64,000 bases of DNA from Pratylenchus scribneri (GCA_030063045.1 JAQSEB010000099.1:124001-188000), one strand, 5' to 3'; shown: positions 1 through 11,796, counted from the stretch's first letter. Made by a program: numbers and translations. Notes: generated by a model not told the origin, from the letters alone.

Positions 1-493
1 ACCTATCATCCGAATTGCTGGCTTAAAAAGAGATGTTGAGGAAATAAAAAAGCATTTTGATGACCAAATTGAAATATTCAGGGTTTGAAAAATTGGGTGA
101 ATTTCGTTATGATTTTTCCATTTAGAATTACATCGTATTGTTTGTTGAAGTTGAGGAAAAACAACAAGAAAAATTCTTGGACAAGAAAGGAAAATTGTTG
201 TTGGAATTAAAGGAGCAACACCCAGAATGCAATTTTCATCTCAATAAAACTGAAAATCGGATCGAAATTCGTGGAACTTTAGAAAATGCAGAGAAAGCCA
301 AGGAGACCGTTTGCGGAATTATTTGTGAAAATGTTTGTGAAATTTACTAATCTATTTGAAATAATCCACTCCAAATTTTCATAAACAGCAACCAATCGTC
401 GTCGCGGATCCCGAAATTAGTAAAATGATTAACCAGGTCTACATGGATACATTTGTAGAAATTGTGAAGCAAATTGCAGGAGGAAGTAAATAA
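1..493 (+). CDS. KH-domain-like protein, 3' end (partial)
   Basis: The last three exons of a gene that starts left of the window. Exons are 1-82 (first full codon at 2), 126-332 and 389-493, separated by 43-bp and 56-bp GT-AG introns; the frame is kept through both junctions to a TAA at 491-493. The middle exon has the alternating pattern of a KH RNA-binding fold: a FLDKKGKLLLELKEQ helix in the position of the GxxG loop region, then a strand with NRIEIRGTLENAEKAKE, as in vigilin-type KH repeats. The canonical GxxG is not intact (DKKGK), so RNA binding is not assured. KH family assignment is by pattern only. Nothing upstream is visible. The neighbouring gene is convergent, on the - strand. Confidence 0.6.
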
Positions 494-1644
494 AACTCTT
501 GAAACAATTTAATCAAAATTCACTATTTAAATATTTTAATGTGACATGTGAGCTATTTAATTCATATGACATGTGATGTGAACTATTATTTTAATTCATG
601 TGAACTGGAATTTTTCGTAATAAAAAGCTTGACTCCGCAATATTTCTTTTATATTCACTAAAATGAAAGTTAAAACTTATAATTAATTAAGTTGAGTGAG
701 ATCCAAACAAAGGAAGAACTAAAAGGAAAAAGATAAACCTCAAATTTTAATAGTTCATTCCGGAAAGGAATAGTAATTTCTAAGTAAGTTCATTCGGCAA
801 AGGAATTATAATTGTAAGACTTGGATTGCGATTGTAATTGTAAAAGTTAGATTGTAATTGTAATTGTAAAACTTAGATTGTAATTGCGAATTGTAATTGT
901 AAAACTTAGATTGTAATTGCGAATTGTAATTGTAAAACTTAGATTGTAATTGCGAATTGTAATTGTAAAACTTAGATTGTAATTGCGAATTGTAATTGTA
1001 AAACTTAGATTGTAATTGCGAATTGTAATTGTAAAACTTAGATTGTAATTGCGAATTGTAATTGTAAAACTTAGATTGTAATTGCGAATTGTAATTGTAA
1101 AACTTAGATTGTAATTGCGAATTGTAATTGTAAAACTTAGATTGTAATTGTAATTGTAAAACTTAGATTGTAATTGTAATTGTCAAATTTAAATTGTAAT
1201 TGTAATTGTAAAACTTAGATTGTAATTGTAATTGTAAAATTTAGATTGTAATTGTAATTGTCAAATTTAAATTGTAATTGTAAAAAGGGATTTTATTTTC
1301 TATGTTCATTCCGGAAAGATTGTAATTATAATTTCTAAATTTATTCCCGATGAAAATTATGAACCTGGCCAATTGACATTTATAAACCAAATATAAAAAT
1401 TTAAACCTTATAAAGATTACAATTACAACATTTTTGATCATATAAAATTTCAGCAAAATATTATTTTTCATTTTTATTTGCAAACATAAGAACAATAAAC
1501 AAATTTTTATGTGAATAAAAATCTCTGTAATTTGAATAAAGGGAGCAAAAAATACAATGAAGCCAAAAAAGAATGATTTAACCAAATATGGTAATAAAAA
1601 TTTTTCCATCTTCATTTTCATAGGTTCCAGGTTCCACTGCAATT
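494..1644. other. Convergent intergenic region
   Basis: This lies between the stop of the KH-like gene (+) and the stop of the CK1-like gene (-). A polyadenylation-like AATAAA occurs near 618-624. The centre is filled by a minisatellite, listed separately. The rest is AT-rich with no supportable gene; apparent reading frames on the - strand at 1241-1642 are low-complexity repeat. Confidence 0.6.
800..1290. repeat. 33-bp minisatellite
   Basis: About 8 near-perfect head-to-tail copies of a 33-bp unit built from AAAACTTAGATTGTAATTG plus CGAATTGTAATTGT. The array is flanked by shorter degenerate units that lack the CGAATTGTAATTG half. It is non-coding and lies between two gene ends. Confidence 0.85.
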
Positions 1645-4600
1645 TTAATTAAACTGCATTGTTGGATGTGTAGGCGGCGGGGGCAACACAAAAGCAACTT
1701 GCAATGTTCGTCCTCCTTCTCCCCTTTGTTGTTGCAATGCCTCAGGCAATATTGGACGAGGCGGTGGAATTGAAGTCAAATGAATTGGTTTTTGGACTGA
1801 AACCGAAGCAGATGTCGTATATGATGAATTTATGGAACCGCCGTTGATTTGTGGAGGTGGTGGGGGAGGATTCCTCAAATTGACTGCATGGAATTGGGAC
1901 ATCCCTGGCATTTGTTTGTCTTTTTGGATGAGTGGAGGATGTAATACGGTAGAGGGAATTATGGGTGGCATTCCCATTTGTATTGGTTGATGTTGATCTT
2001 GTTCTAAATATTATATAATTTAATTTTTATTTCAATTGAAAATTTTTTGAGAAATATTTAAAACATTGAAAATTTCGAAAAGATTATAATGGTATAACGG
2101 TTTAGTGTTTTATCCTAGACCCCAAATTATAAATCCAATCGATACGTCGAAAAACATCGTTTTATAAAAGTTTGGCCTAGGTTTGACTAATTTTAAATTA
2201 GTTTTGAGCCAAAAACCGAAAGATGGTTTGATCAGTTTAACACCTCCAATTTTTGATCAAACCATGTCAATTCATATACCAATCGATACGTCTTGATCTC
2301 GACGACATCTATCAATTGAGTATAGGCTATAGGGGGTCTAGGACAAATCATTGAACCGTTATAATCTTTTCGCCTTTTCAATATTTTTTCAACAAATTAA
2401 ATATGCCATTTTATTTTCTTACTTGGTGCTTGAACAATGAATCCATTTGTGATTGGACCGGCATATTGAACCGCTGTGGCCAAAGGCGGATGTGTTGGTA
2501 AAATTGCGGCTGCAGGTGGCAAAATTGTCAGATTGGCTGCTGCTTTTGGAGCCTGTTGATTAAGAATATGACCCGAAATTAGATGATTTTGTGAGGTAGA
2601 AGCCCCCATTGTAATTGATTCAGCAGTTTGTAATGGCAATGTCCAACTGAATATTCCCTTTTTATTCAAATATATTTAAAATCAATTTTGCCTGAATTTG
2701 TTCTCATATTGGAAACGTCTCTCCACATTCGTTTCCCTTTCCTTTTGCCAACACATCTTTTTCTGTTCTGCCGCAAATGGCCCTCCTTTTTGTTGTCTTA
2801 ATGCCAAAGGCAAATTGATTATTTGTTGTTGTGGGAGGTCGGTTTGAATCCCGGTGTCCACAACACGTGGTTGTGCGTGTATTTTGACCCTTTGTGTTTG
2901 ATGTGGATTCTGTGGATGAGGCTGTTCTTTGATAACTCGTTTCTGCTGCTGTTGATGGTTTTGGTCACGATGTCGACGACATTTTCGGGACACCTTCAAC
3001 AAAAATATATAGAATTATCCATAAAACAAAATAAACTTGTTGCTGTTCCTGTTGCGGTGTTGGCTGTGAATCTTCATCATCAGCCGTCCCAGTTCCACTT
3101 CGCGTTGTTATTGCCACTTTTTCCCCACCCGCAGTTTCCAATTCATTTTCCGAACAACTAGTCGTCGTTGTGGCAGCACCAATTTCGTCAAAATCGCTCA
3201 CATTTTCTGCTGTATTCAATGAAAGTTGGCTTTGAATTGAATTGGCCAATTGTTTGGCTTCTTCTCCATCATTGTCGTTGTTTTGTTCATCTTCATTTTG
3301 GACTGATTCCGCCCTTTCATTATTAGTCGTCTGCTGTTCCAGATTGACTTGGGTCATTTTTTCGGCTGTTTCCAATGTTTGACAACAAACTGTTGTTGCC
3401 GCTGAAGAAGCAAATATTTTCTTTACCCTTCCTGTATTCCGCGTGGAAATGGTTGATGGAAAGATTATGGAAAATTCAGCAGGAGGAATTAAAACCAATT
3501 GAAGTAGGTCCAATAATTTATCATAGTCAGGCTAAATTTTAATGGCTTGATAATTGTAAAAATGTTATGGAAAGATGGACCTCATCATTGAAATGAATAT
3601 CTCGACAGTAGCGAATAAATCTGGACATGGAAGGACAAATTTCCTCCCAAATTGCGGATTCTTTCAACTGCTTGATTCGTTGACTGGCTTGATGCCGTGT
3701 GGTGGCATTCCGCTTTGAAATGTTCTTAAAATAAGTGCTTGACCAATTTACAATTCAATCAAATGACCTTCCATGGCAATTGCCCGTTGACCAATTCAAT
3801 CAAAACATAGGACAAACTTTCCAAATCATCTCTCCGACTCAACTCAATATTTTTGTGACTATTCAAACTGGCATATTTGGCCGTGCCAATGAAGCTTCGC
3901 CCTCGTCGATAGGGAATATGAGTCAGAGTTCGATTCTCGCCTTCCCGATATCTATTTAAATATTAAAAAATGCATAATAGAATAAACAGCTATTAGAAAA
4001 TTAATATTTATTTTATAATATAAAATCTCATCAATCTTTCAAGCTATTAATAAAAATTTTACCATTGGATTAATCGAAATTATAAACTTAGAGCTTAGTT
4101 AGACTGTATTAAAATAAAACAGGTGGAGTTAAAACAGGCGTTAAATTATGTGGAATTATTCTTAACCCAAACAGGCGGAATTATTTCTTACTTAGCTAGC
4201 TAAAAATTATAATGGATAAAAATAAACCATAAGAAAAGAATAATCTAAAGAAATTTATGGAAGAAAGCAAAAAACTGACCGATATCTTCTGGCCAGACCA
4301 AAATCAATCAAATATAATGTGCTTTCCCTTCCTCTTTCTTCAAGTCCCATCAGAAAATTCTCTACAAAAATTCTCATTTTGGATTAAACTGGCCAAAATG
4401 CCACCTGGCTTTATATCGCGATGTATAAATCCACGTTGATGCATATGCCGAATCCTCTGGATCATTTGTGTACCCAACGAGACAATGGTCTATCATTAAA
4501 AGGTTATTATTTGTCAAATTTTGTACACGAATACCTCTCTGGCAAAATTTCGACGACAAAAGGTAAAAAGTGAGGCCACCGGAGGGCCCAACAATTCCAT

Positions 4601-7600
4601 GACCATTATGTTGTGCCCATATTCATGGGACCAGGAATAGACTTGCGGGAAACCGTCCACTTTCCCATTTCCATCCTCATATAACACCGATTTGTAGACC
4701 TAATTGAATGGGAATTAAACACATTTCTCCCGTTCAAATTACAAACATCATATTCATAACGCAAATGATTGTCTCGACAAGCTGGAATGAATGTGTTTTC
4801 AATTATTCTAACTGTCAAATTTAAAAACCTCCATCAAATTTGACGGCAACTTTTTGATGTGCTGGTCCTTGGCTATGCAAATCTTCTGCAGCGAATATTT
4901 CACCATAAGAGCCGGAGGCAATGCTTTGCAATATCCGATATCGGTGATTGATTATGAGGCCAATCTTACTCTTGATCATCGCCGCTTGTTCCCAACCTAA
5001 TGTGGCATAGGGGAGAATTTGAAAACAGAAACAATTTTGGGATTTGGTCAAATATCATGGCTTTTTTTTATTTCTGGATCCATCATGGATGAAAGATAAC
5101 TCATTCGAAAGAACTCGAAAAACAAAGTCGATCTATTGTGGATGAATCCCGAAAAAAACCCAGGAGCTGAGATATAGTATGCCGAAATTTGAAAAAGTGA
5201 AGGGTCCCATTTTGGGTCGAAACTCGAAAATTTTTTGATAATTTTTCTTGGCAAATTATAGCTCAATCAATGCGTCTCGATGAGAGGAGCCCGAATCTGC
5301 TCATTGGTTTTGCATAAAACCTAAAAGTTGCATAAAACCCAAAAGTAAAAAAGTTATGATTTCGACCCAAAGGCGGACCCTTCACTTTTCAAGTTTCGGC
5401 ATAAAGTATCTCAGCTCCTGGGGAGTTTTCGGGTTTTATCCAACCAAAAATCGACTCAGTTTTTCCAGCTCTTTCGAATGAGCAATCTCTTGTCCACGTA
5501 GGTCCGGAAATAAAAAGCCACCATACCTCCCGAAATTCGATTTGGGGACAAGACCTGTGACTGCGGTACTCCAACAATCAACGGGTCCAGCAATTCCAAT
5601 ATTATTGCTGCTATTTTCAATTGGATTATTTGGCCCTACTGCTGGGGATGGCCCAGGAGCACGTTTATTGGCCAAAATATGATGATGATGTTGGCCAGAC
5701 ACGGATGGAGGTGGAAACTGATGAGGATTGATGTGCGGATTTGCAGGAGGAAAATGTGATGGAGGTGGCGGATGGGCATGGGCAGCGGCCATTGCCGCCG
5801 GTGAGATATGGCTATTCATGTTCATGTTGATTGTAGGAGGAATTGGTATGGGAATCGGCGGCATCATGGCTCCATTTGCATTGTTTTGTGGAGGGACAGC
5901 TACAGCTGCTGGAGGAAGCGGTAGATAATTATGATGATGACCCGCCGAAAATTGAGCATATGGGATTGTAGTGGTGGCTGTTGGGGGTGGACCAGCGGAT
6001 TCGGAACATTTCTTAATAAATTTGTCAATTTACAGAAATATCATCAATTTAAAACCAATTAGGGTACTAATAGAGTTTGTCCCCTACGAGGGAAAGGATT
6101 GGTGTGAATACTATTTAATCGTATTCACCTTCCGCTTTGGGGTATTAAATGGAAATAAGAGCCAAATTAATGAGAGGACAACCAATCAGCAAAATGAGGG
6201 ATATTCGAGGATAAAAGGATAAAGACAAGACCCGACCGAAACCCCAAAAGCCAAATTAGCTGCCTTGGGTTATTTCAAAATATGTGCTTGCTTTATTTTA
6301 TTCCTTTTCGGTTAAAAGTTGGTGGAAAAACATTCAAGAATGTGTAAAAAACAAGAAGTGAAATTCATCTTTTGAGAGAATATTTTTTGGGCTTTTTCTT
6401 TTGCATGATTCATCATAAAAATCAAACATCTTTCTCGCTCGAAAGCGACACTGCGCGGGCACTTTATTTGTTTGAAGTTGTCAAATACTTTCAAGCATCA
6501 AATTCATTCCCATTGTCTCATGTCGTTGCATGATTTGAGAAAGATGTTGCCATGAAGGTTAGCAATGCTTAGTTGTTGGAATTGATGTTGTGTTTGTGAC
6601 TTTTGCTGTTGCTCTTGCCCGAAATTTAATTGTGATAGTAGATAATTTGTTGATGATGTAATAATTAAATAATAGTAGATGAAGTGGGAATTTTTAGAGG
6701 GAAGACAATTTTTTGGGTGGGGTAGCATTCCAAAATCATTCTTCTCCTTTTCGATATCCAATCACATAATTAATCACGAATAAAATCGCATTATTAACTA
6801 ACTATTCATCCTTTAATCACAAATTAAGCCCATATGCAAATGGGCACTCCCCCTTCAACAAAATAATTGCCATCAGCAAAATTTTATATTCATTTAAATT
6901 CATTTCAAATTTCCATTGTTGGAATTAAATTTTTCCGAAATAATGCAATAATAACCGCATAAAACAATCTTTAATTCAAAATCAATCAATTTATTAATTC
7001 AATACGCAATTTTTAATTTTCGAATGAGCCAAAATTTTCTCCTTCCATTTGTGGAAGTGCCATAAATAAATCATTCCAATTATCATATCAAAAGGCTCAT
7101 CAATAGCATTAAATTCATTTCCCAATTGATAAATTTCTGGGATAATAATCAACAGAACATAATATAATTTTCCCAAATCGAATCGAAAAATTTGAGACGG
7201 TGGCTCTAAATATACGAGAAAAATTTTCAGCTGAGTTTGGGCTCTCTTGGCACAAGGAATTCCGGTATTCGATCCCGCAGCCTCAATTTTCTCAAAGGCA
7301 CTCGCGCGGGTAAACCGTATCACTTCCTCATTTACGGCCAGAATTTCTACTAAACCACTTCTTCGCTTGGCCACTTTCCGATCTCCATTATCATTTCTTT
7401 CCAAACATGGAACAAAATAGTTTTATCAAAATATGGCATATCCATATGGTTATGAACTACATTCATAAACCCATTCCAGAAAAATTGCCAATCAAAATCT
7501 CCGCTAAATTCAATTAAATGCGGAATTGGAAACAGCCGTATATTTTCGACGGCACATTTATAATTAATCTGCATAAAACTAGCAGCATTTCGAAGTGAGG

Positions 7601-9948
7601 ACCTTACTTGTCCAAAGGAATGATCATCATTATTCTGCACCAAATGAGCAGCATTTGGATGATCCAAAAGATTGATCGGAGTCGGAGTGCAAATCGCTTT
7701 TTTCTGGGGTCCAGCAGTTACCACAATATTGTCTGCCATGGTCCAATTATGTTCCCAATTTATTGGGTATTGCTGAATTTGTAGACCATTCCCGGCAGTA
7801 TTTCCTGAACTAAATTGGCCCCAATATTTCCCCGATTTACCAAATTGTCATGCTGAGTAGACATAAGATTGTCATGTTGAGAAGCCATTAAATTGCCATC
7901 CTGAACTGTCGCATAATGTTGGGAACCAGATCCTTTGGATCGTGATGAACGGCTTTCTTCCGAATCGTTAGCCAGAGCGATTTCAATGTCCGTCACCAAT
8001 TCTCGACCCTGATCCACCCAATTTAAAAAGTGAAGTTCATCTTGGATGAATTCGGCATGAAGAGCGTCTTCAGCCACAAGCGCTTCTACACATAATTTGG
8101 CCATATACTTTTGCCAATCATTGTTTTTTCCATCAATAAAATCCAAATCCTTCTTCAAATGCAACAAACCGGCACGTAAAATGCGGTTTCTTTCTGGGGT
8201 ATCCTCCTCATTCAAACAAGCTCTCATTCCATCATTTTGTTTCTCAATCTCTTTACTGCTGGCCCAATCACGCGTCGAATGGGACCAGACATTATTCAAA
8301 ATTCAAATTTAGAATATTCAAATGTAAATGAGAGAAAGGAAACTCAAAAGATTCCTGCCATGGGCACCATTTTGTGAATAATATTTAATCGTATTCACCT
8401 TCCGCTTTGGGGTATTAAATGGAAATAAGAGCCAAATTAATGAGAGGACAACCAATCAGCAAAATGAGGGATATTCGAGGATAAAAGGATAAAGACAAGA
8501 CCCGACCGAAACCCCAAAAGCCAAATTAGCTGCCTTGGGTTATTTCAAAATATGTGCTTGCTTTATTTTATTCCTTTTCGGTTAAAAGTTGGTGGAAAAA
8601 CATTCAAGAATGTGTAAAAAACAAGAAGTGAAATTCATCTTTTGAGAGAATATTTTTTGGGCTTTTTCTTTTGCATGATTCATCATAAAAATCAAACATC
8701 TTTCTCGCTCGAAAGCGACAATTGGTGAAAGATGGTTGAGACAGGCGGTAACTTGTCAATCAAAATTTCGTTCAGTCAGTGGTGGAAGGAATAATGCACT
8801 CTTTTTTGACAATTTTTCTTTTCAAGAATTTCATTATTTTCAGCAAATTAATGAAAATGTATGGCTTAATTTGGTTCTGGGATCTTTATTTCTAAAATTG
8901 TTGGTCCTATCTCAAATCTCATAAATATTCGTCAATTTTATACTCGTGAATGAATTTTATTTCTTTTGATTGGATAGATTCCTTCCACCACTGAGAACGG
9001 AATTTTGATTGACAAGTTCCACCTGCCTCACATCAATCATCTTTCACAAATCCTTTCCTTCCTCTTATTGGATAAATAGTACGCTACAACTGGGCGATAT
9101 TCCAACTGGGCGATGGCACTTGTAGCTCAGTAAGGTCTAAACCAATATTGATGATTTTGGTATCAATAAAGAACACCCTTCTGTTATTTCGTTTGGTTCA
9201 GAATTAGAAGAGTTGTACTTTAAAAAACCATTAAAAAATAAGATTACTGTTATAAATTTGCGAATTTTTCACAGTTTTTTGAACACAATTCCACCAAATC
9301 ATAACCAATCCAAATAAATTTTATATCTATCGATAGCCAGATGTGCGCTCTTTAATTTGAAATTAAAATTATCAATATTGGTTTAACATTTAATTACAGT
9401 AGCTACAAGCGCCGGCGTCCAGTTGGGAAGTCGCCAAGCAGTTGGCCATGTCCCTCATTAGTATTAGTAAGTACTCCAAATTAATTGAATAATGAATATT
9501 TTACGGATTCAATATATAAAAAGTCAAATGCACAAATACAAACCATGATGGGGCCATTAGGATGCATATATTGGGCCCCATTATGATGGAATTGATTTTG
9601 GGCGGGACAAAGCACATTTTGTGGCAAATATGCCGATTCCCTTATTTGTTGGTGTTGCAAATTGGATTGGCATTGCTGCCGGCTGATCATTTGGCCATCA
9701 TTGGCCACTAATCCATTCTGTTGTTGTTCATTTCGTTGGACTGGCAAAGTCAATCCATTTGGTACAAAATGGACAATGGGCTGCCTGGAATTGGCCGGAA
9801 TTGGGGGATGGCGAACTGTTGGAGGAGGCGGAAGTTGTTGTGGATGGAAAATGTGGTGATGAGGAGGAAATTGGGAATTTGGCATGGGTGGAGGATATGA
9901 AGGATGCTGCTGAAGGGTGGTGGCCAAGTTTGGTGGCGGTTGCTGCAT
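1645..9948 (-). CDS. Casein kinase 1-like Ser/Thr kinase, 13 exons
   Basis: Exons: 9948-9544, 6011-5527, 4968-4829, 4781-4747, 4699-4535, 4489-4405, 4361-4280, 3951-3768, 3724-3581, 3531-3037, 2993-2692, 2646-2423, 2003-1645; phase holds throughout, giving about 1034 aa. The start is the ATG at 9948, preceded by AAAA. Residues 1-297 are Pro/Gln/His-rich and disordered. The kinase spans about 298-600: glycine loop IASGSYGEIF, VAVKFD lysine, LGPPVASLFTFC, catalytic HRDIKPENFLMG, IDFGLARRYR, then the CK1 hallmark HIPYRRGR...GTAKYASLNSH and SRRDDLESLSYVL, ending in RFIRYCRDIHF. The acidic, Gln/Pro-rich tail (600-1034) is also disordered. HIPYR and SRRDD place it in CK1 rather than TTBK, though HKN is TTBK-like. 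The 3531-bp first intron carries nested mobile elements. The intron at 2691-2647 uses a GC donor. Confidence 0.85.
2079..2371. repeat. Foldback (MITE-like) element, family R2
   Basis: It lies in the last intron of the CK1-like gene. The ends are inverted repeats: AAAAGATTATAATGG and CCTAGACCCC on the left, GGGTCTAGG and GTTATAATCTTTT on the right. The interior has the family signature: a predicted hairpin of AACCATGT and CGATACGTCTTGA motifs. Related copies lie at about 20737, 40775, 44755, 56119 and 58496. Confidence 0.65.
4114..4190 (+). repeat. Degenerate copies of the 24-bp repeat
   Basis: Three or four decayed units of the same 24-mer that forms the large array at 23951-28660 (core CAGGCGGAATTATTT) lie in the 328-bp intron between the CK1 kinase exons. 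Confidence 0.6.
5058..5521. repeat. Foldback element with about 165-bp inverted arms
   Basis: The left arm (about 5058-5225) and right arm (about 5350-5521) are imperfect reverse complements, sharing for example CTCATTCGAAAGA, CAGGAGCTGAGATA and GTGAAGGGTCC. It sits in the CK1-like gene intron between the N-terminal and kinase exons. Related AACTTTTTTATTTTT-type sequence occurs near 13150-13440 and inside the element at 54490-55381. Confidence 0.7.
6103..6450 (-). repeat. 3' LTR
   Basis: One of two 348-bp LTR copies; in element orientation this is the downstream one. It has a short palindrome, GTGAATAC/GTATTCAC, at its left edge. No clear purine-rich tract was seen next to it. Confidence 0.9.
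6994..8299 (-). pseudogene. gag-like region of the LTR element, broken frame
   Basis: The first frame (8299-7760, about 179 aa) is helical and charged, like the N-terminal part of BEL/Pao gag. It ends at a TAA, and the coding signal resumes 20 bases on in another frame at 7739-7350. That stretch holds IEFSGDFDWQFFWNGF, a good match in style to DUF1759 (FxGDxxxWxxFWxxF). A third frame, 7404-6994, overlaps it and is not recognised. The stop and frame change suggest decay, although two separate ORFs cannot be excluded. Confidence 0.6.
8354..8369 (-). other. Putative tRNA primer-binding site
   Basis: Read on the - strand, TGGTGCCCATGGCAGG starts three bases inside the 5' LTR. The leading TGG complements a tRNA CCA end. 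The tRNA species was not identified. Confidence 0.6.
8373..8720 (-). repeat. 5' LTR
   Basis: The second 348-bp LTR copy, upstream in element orientation. The only mismatch noticed against the other copy is near the inner edge (TGTGAATAAT versus TGTGAATACT). Confidence 0.9.
9094..9438. mobile_element. Foldback element with R1-family core
   Basis: About 42-bp inverted ends: GGCACTTGTAGCTCAGTAA with CCAACTGGGCG on the left, TTACAGTAGCTACAAGCGCC with CCAGTTGGG on the right. The core (CAATCCAAATAAATTTTAT, then GCTCTTTAATTT) resembles the R1 family in the UNC-89 introns, but the ends differ. It lies in the first intron of the CK1-like gene. Confidence 0.65.
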
Positions 9949-11219
9949 TTTTAGGCGGTCCAACTATTTGAAAGGAATGAAAATGTTCACTTTAAATCAT
10001 TTCACCAATTTAAATAATAAAATGCAAAATGTAAATTTCCATAAAAATTTGAGGATTTTTAACGAAATGAAAAACCTTTATTGATGATTTGGAAGTCCCA
10101 AAACAATAAATTGTTGATTTCTTAATTTTTAATTTACTTTATTATATGTTCAAGTTCTGGGAATCTCGTTGATTTTATGGCAGTTTTAATGAAGAATTGG
10201 ATCAATCAAATCAGCAGCCAAATCCAATTGCCCAATTCAACCTTTTTGGGGAAAATGGATTAATTTAAAATGTTCAAAATAAATTTAGGTGAAAAAAATG
10301 ATGAAGCCTGTGGCCATTGACTTTATATTGGCCAAATGGAAAGGGGGTGGGGAGGGGAGCGCAAGCTTGCTATTTGGGGTGGTGGATGGTGCAAGGCTGT
10401 TCCATGTTACGATGGGCCAAGCGAACGCGGTCATCGGTGGCACAAAGAGCTCATCAGAGCATTCCACCCCAATCCAATCACATCACGTTCTGTTGTACTG
10501 GCTCTACTGCTGTTTTTGTTTGGTTGGTCTTTTTTTGCTGCTGTTGAACAGCAGTAAACCCACCCAATGCTATATTTTTCCCCCCTATTTTTACAATTGA
10601 AGGAATCCCCAAAACTTCTCCCCCAAAGGAGCAGCCAACATTTGTCCCCCATTTTCTACCTCCATTCCTCCTCCTCCCACTCATCACGTCCGTCCCCATT
10701 CTGTGGCCCCCGCCCGAGGAAGTGGCCCCAAGGCCAACCACCGCCTTTCTTTTGCACTGCTGCACACATCAACTCCAACCACCCTTTTCCACCCTTTTCT
10801 ACCCGCCGACGGCGGCTGGCGGGTTTGGCCCATTGGATGGGAGGCTGGCTGCTTGTTTGGGTGGTGGTTGCTACTTTGCCTTTTTCTCCATTCTTCTCTG
10901 TTGCCCAATAATTTACAAAATGCCAATAGATGCATTTTTGATCAGCAAAAGGGCATTTGACTGCGCAAATTGGTCGGCCTTTTATCTGCCTGATTTAAGT
11001 TCGAATGGAATGAGCATGCGTAAATTGTCCGTTAACCTGCCTGATTTGTTTTCAATGATTTAAATTGAACGATTATTAAAACTGGAACTTCTTTCGAACA
11101 TTGGATTTTCATAATTCGCAAAAGCAATTCAACAAGTATAACTCAAAAATCACATAATGAAAAAGTGATTTTTTAAATTTTTAATTGGTTTAATTCAAAT
11201 GGCCATTTTCCATTGCATC
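9949..11219. other. Divergent intergenic region with a GC-rich block
   Basis: This separates the start of the CK1-like gene (-) from the sHSP gene (+), so it should hold both promoters. The block at about 10300-10900 is far more GC-rich than its surroundings (CCGCCGACGGCGGCTGGCGG near 10802). It is open in several frames on both strands, which reflects composition rather than a gene. No gene is supported here. Confidence 0.5.
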
Positions 11220-11328
11220 TACCGTATTTTTCCTATTTGAAGCCCACTCTCTAATAGAAAATCACCATAAAGAGGCTCTGAAATTTATAATAATAAGTCT
11301 ATGGGCTTCAAATAGAAAAAATACGGTA
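11220..11328. repeat. Short foldback element
   Basis: Perfect or near-perfect inverted ends: TACCGTATTTTTCCTATTTG on the left and its near complement ending AAATACGGTA on the right, both containing the GAAGCCCA/TGGGCTTC pair. Related sequence lies in the sHSP intron (12019-12276) and near 45010-45100. Confidence 0.75.
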
Positions 11329-11528
11329 GTCTAAAATTACATTAGCTCTCCATACTTTTATTTTTTGGCGGTACAATTTCTTGTGATTCAGTTTTGATGA
11401 CTTGTATAAATTTCTTTAAAATGATGAGAAAAAATTCTACTAACAACAATTAAAATTATATATTTTTGCATATTTCTAAAGGCATTTTCCTTCATTGTCG
11501 CGATGGCATTTTTTGTTTTTTTTTTCTC

Positions 11529-11541
11529 GAATTTTCCAGAG
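11529..11541 (+). promoter_or_regulatory. Possible heat-shock element
   Basis: GAATTTTCCAGAG reads as GAA-nn-TTC-nn-GAG, two perfect units and one one-off unit of the heat-shock-factor site. It lies about 160 bp upstream of the TATA box of the sHSP gene. A second TTCCAGAG lies near 11676. Function is inferred. Confidence 0.45.
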
Positions 11542-11700
11542 ACCCCTACGGAGGAAAAGGGGAACTCATTCGCCCCGCAGGGAAATTTACCACACTATTT
11601 CTTTCTTTGTTCGCACATTCATCATAAAGGGGCATTCATTTGCCCTCCTTCCATCCTTTTCCCGTATTTTCCTTCCCTTTCCAGAGTCAAATCCCCGGCC

Positions 11701-11708
11701 TATATAAA
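11701..11708 (+). promoter_or_regulatory. TATA box of the sHSP gene
   Basis: TATATAAA in a locally GC-rich setting, 89 bp upstream of the ATG. This predicts a start site near 11730 and a 5' leader of about 65 nt. Confidence 0.7.
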
Positions 11709-11796
11709 GTGGCCTTTCTAAAATGGTAAACAATTTCCTAAACAAAACAACAAATTCACAAATAAATCCAACTCAATCCGATAAAATCTTCCAAAA

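Larger units (their letters stand above)
6103..8720 (-). mobile_element. BEL/Pao-type LTR element, gag only (non-autonomous)
   Basis: Two 348-bp direct repeats (6103-6450, 8373-8720) with only one difference noticed begin TGTGAATA and end GCGACA (TG...CA ends). The insertion is flanked by a perfect 5-bp target duplication ATTGG (6098-6102, 8721-8725). The internal 1.9 kb codes on the - strand. It contains gag-like sequence with a DUF1759-like stretch but no protease, reverse transcriptase, RNase H or integrase, so it must move in trans if at all. Near-identical LTRs imply a recent insertion. It lies in the same orientation as its host CK1-like gene, in the first intron. Confidence 0.9.
6056..9098. 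mobile_element. Foldback element interrupted by a retrotransposon
   Basis: The inner arms at about 8721-8793 and 8978-9050 are reverse complements (shared GGTGGAAGGAAT and TTGACAAGTT; both end in a GTGAAAGATG-type motif). The left arm continues across the LTR element: 6087-6102 (GAGGGAAAGGATTGG) matches the reverse complement of sequence just right of 9050. GGTACTA at about 6063 pairs with TAGTACG at about 9090. Removing 6103-8720 and one target copy restores a foldback of roughly 400 bp. Confidence 0.65.

Noticed and set aside
6504..6761. Extra Gln-rich exon of the CK1-like gene
   Set aside because: It lies inside the LTR element's internal region, between its LTRs, and the flanking host exons already join in phase without it.
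10285..10960. Possible genes on both strands in the GC-rich block
   Set aside because: Five or more overlapping open frames on both strands show a base-composition effect. No domain, signal or splice pattern favours any.
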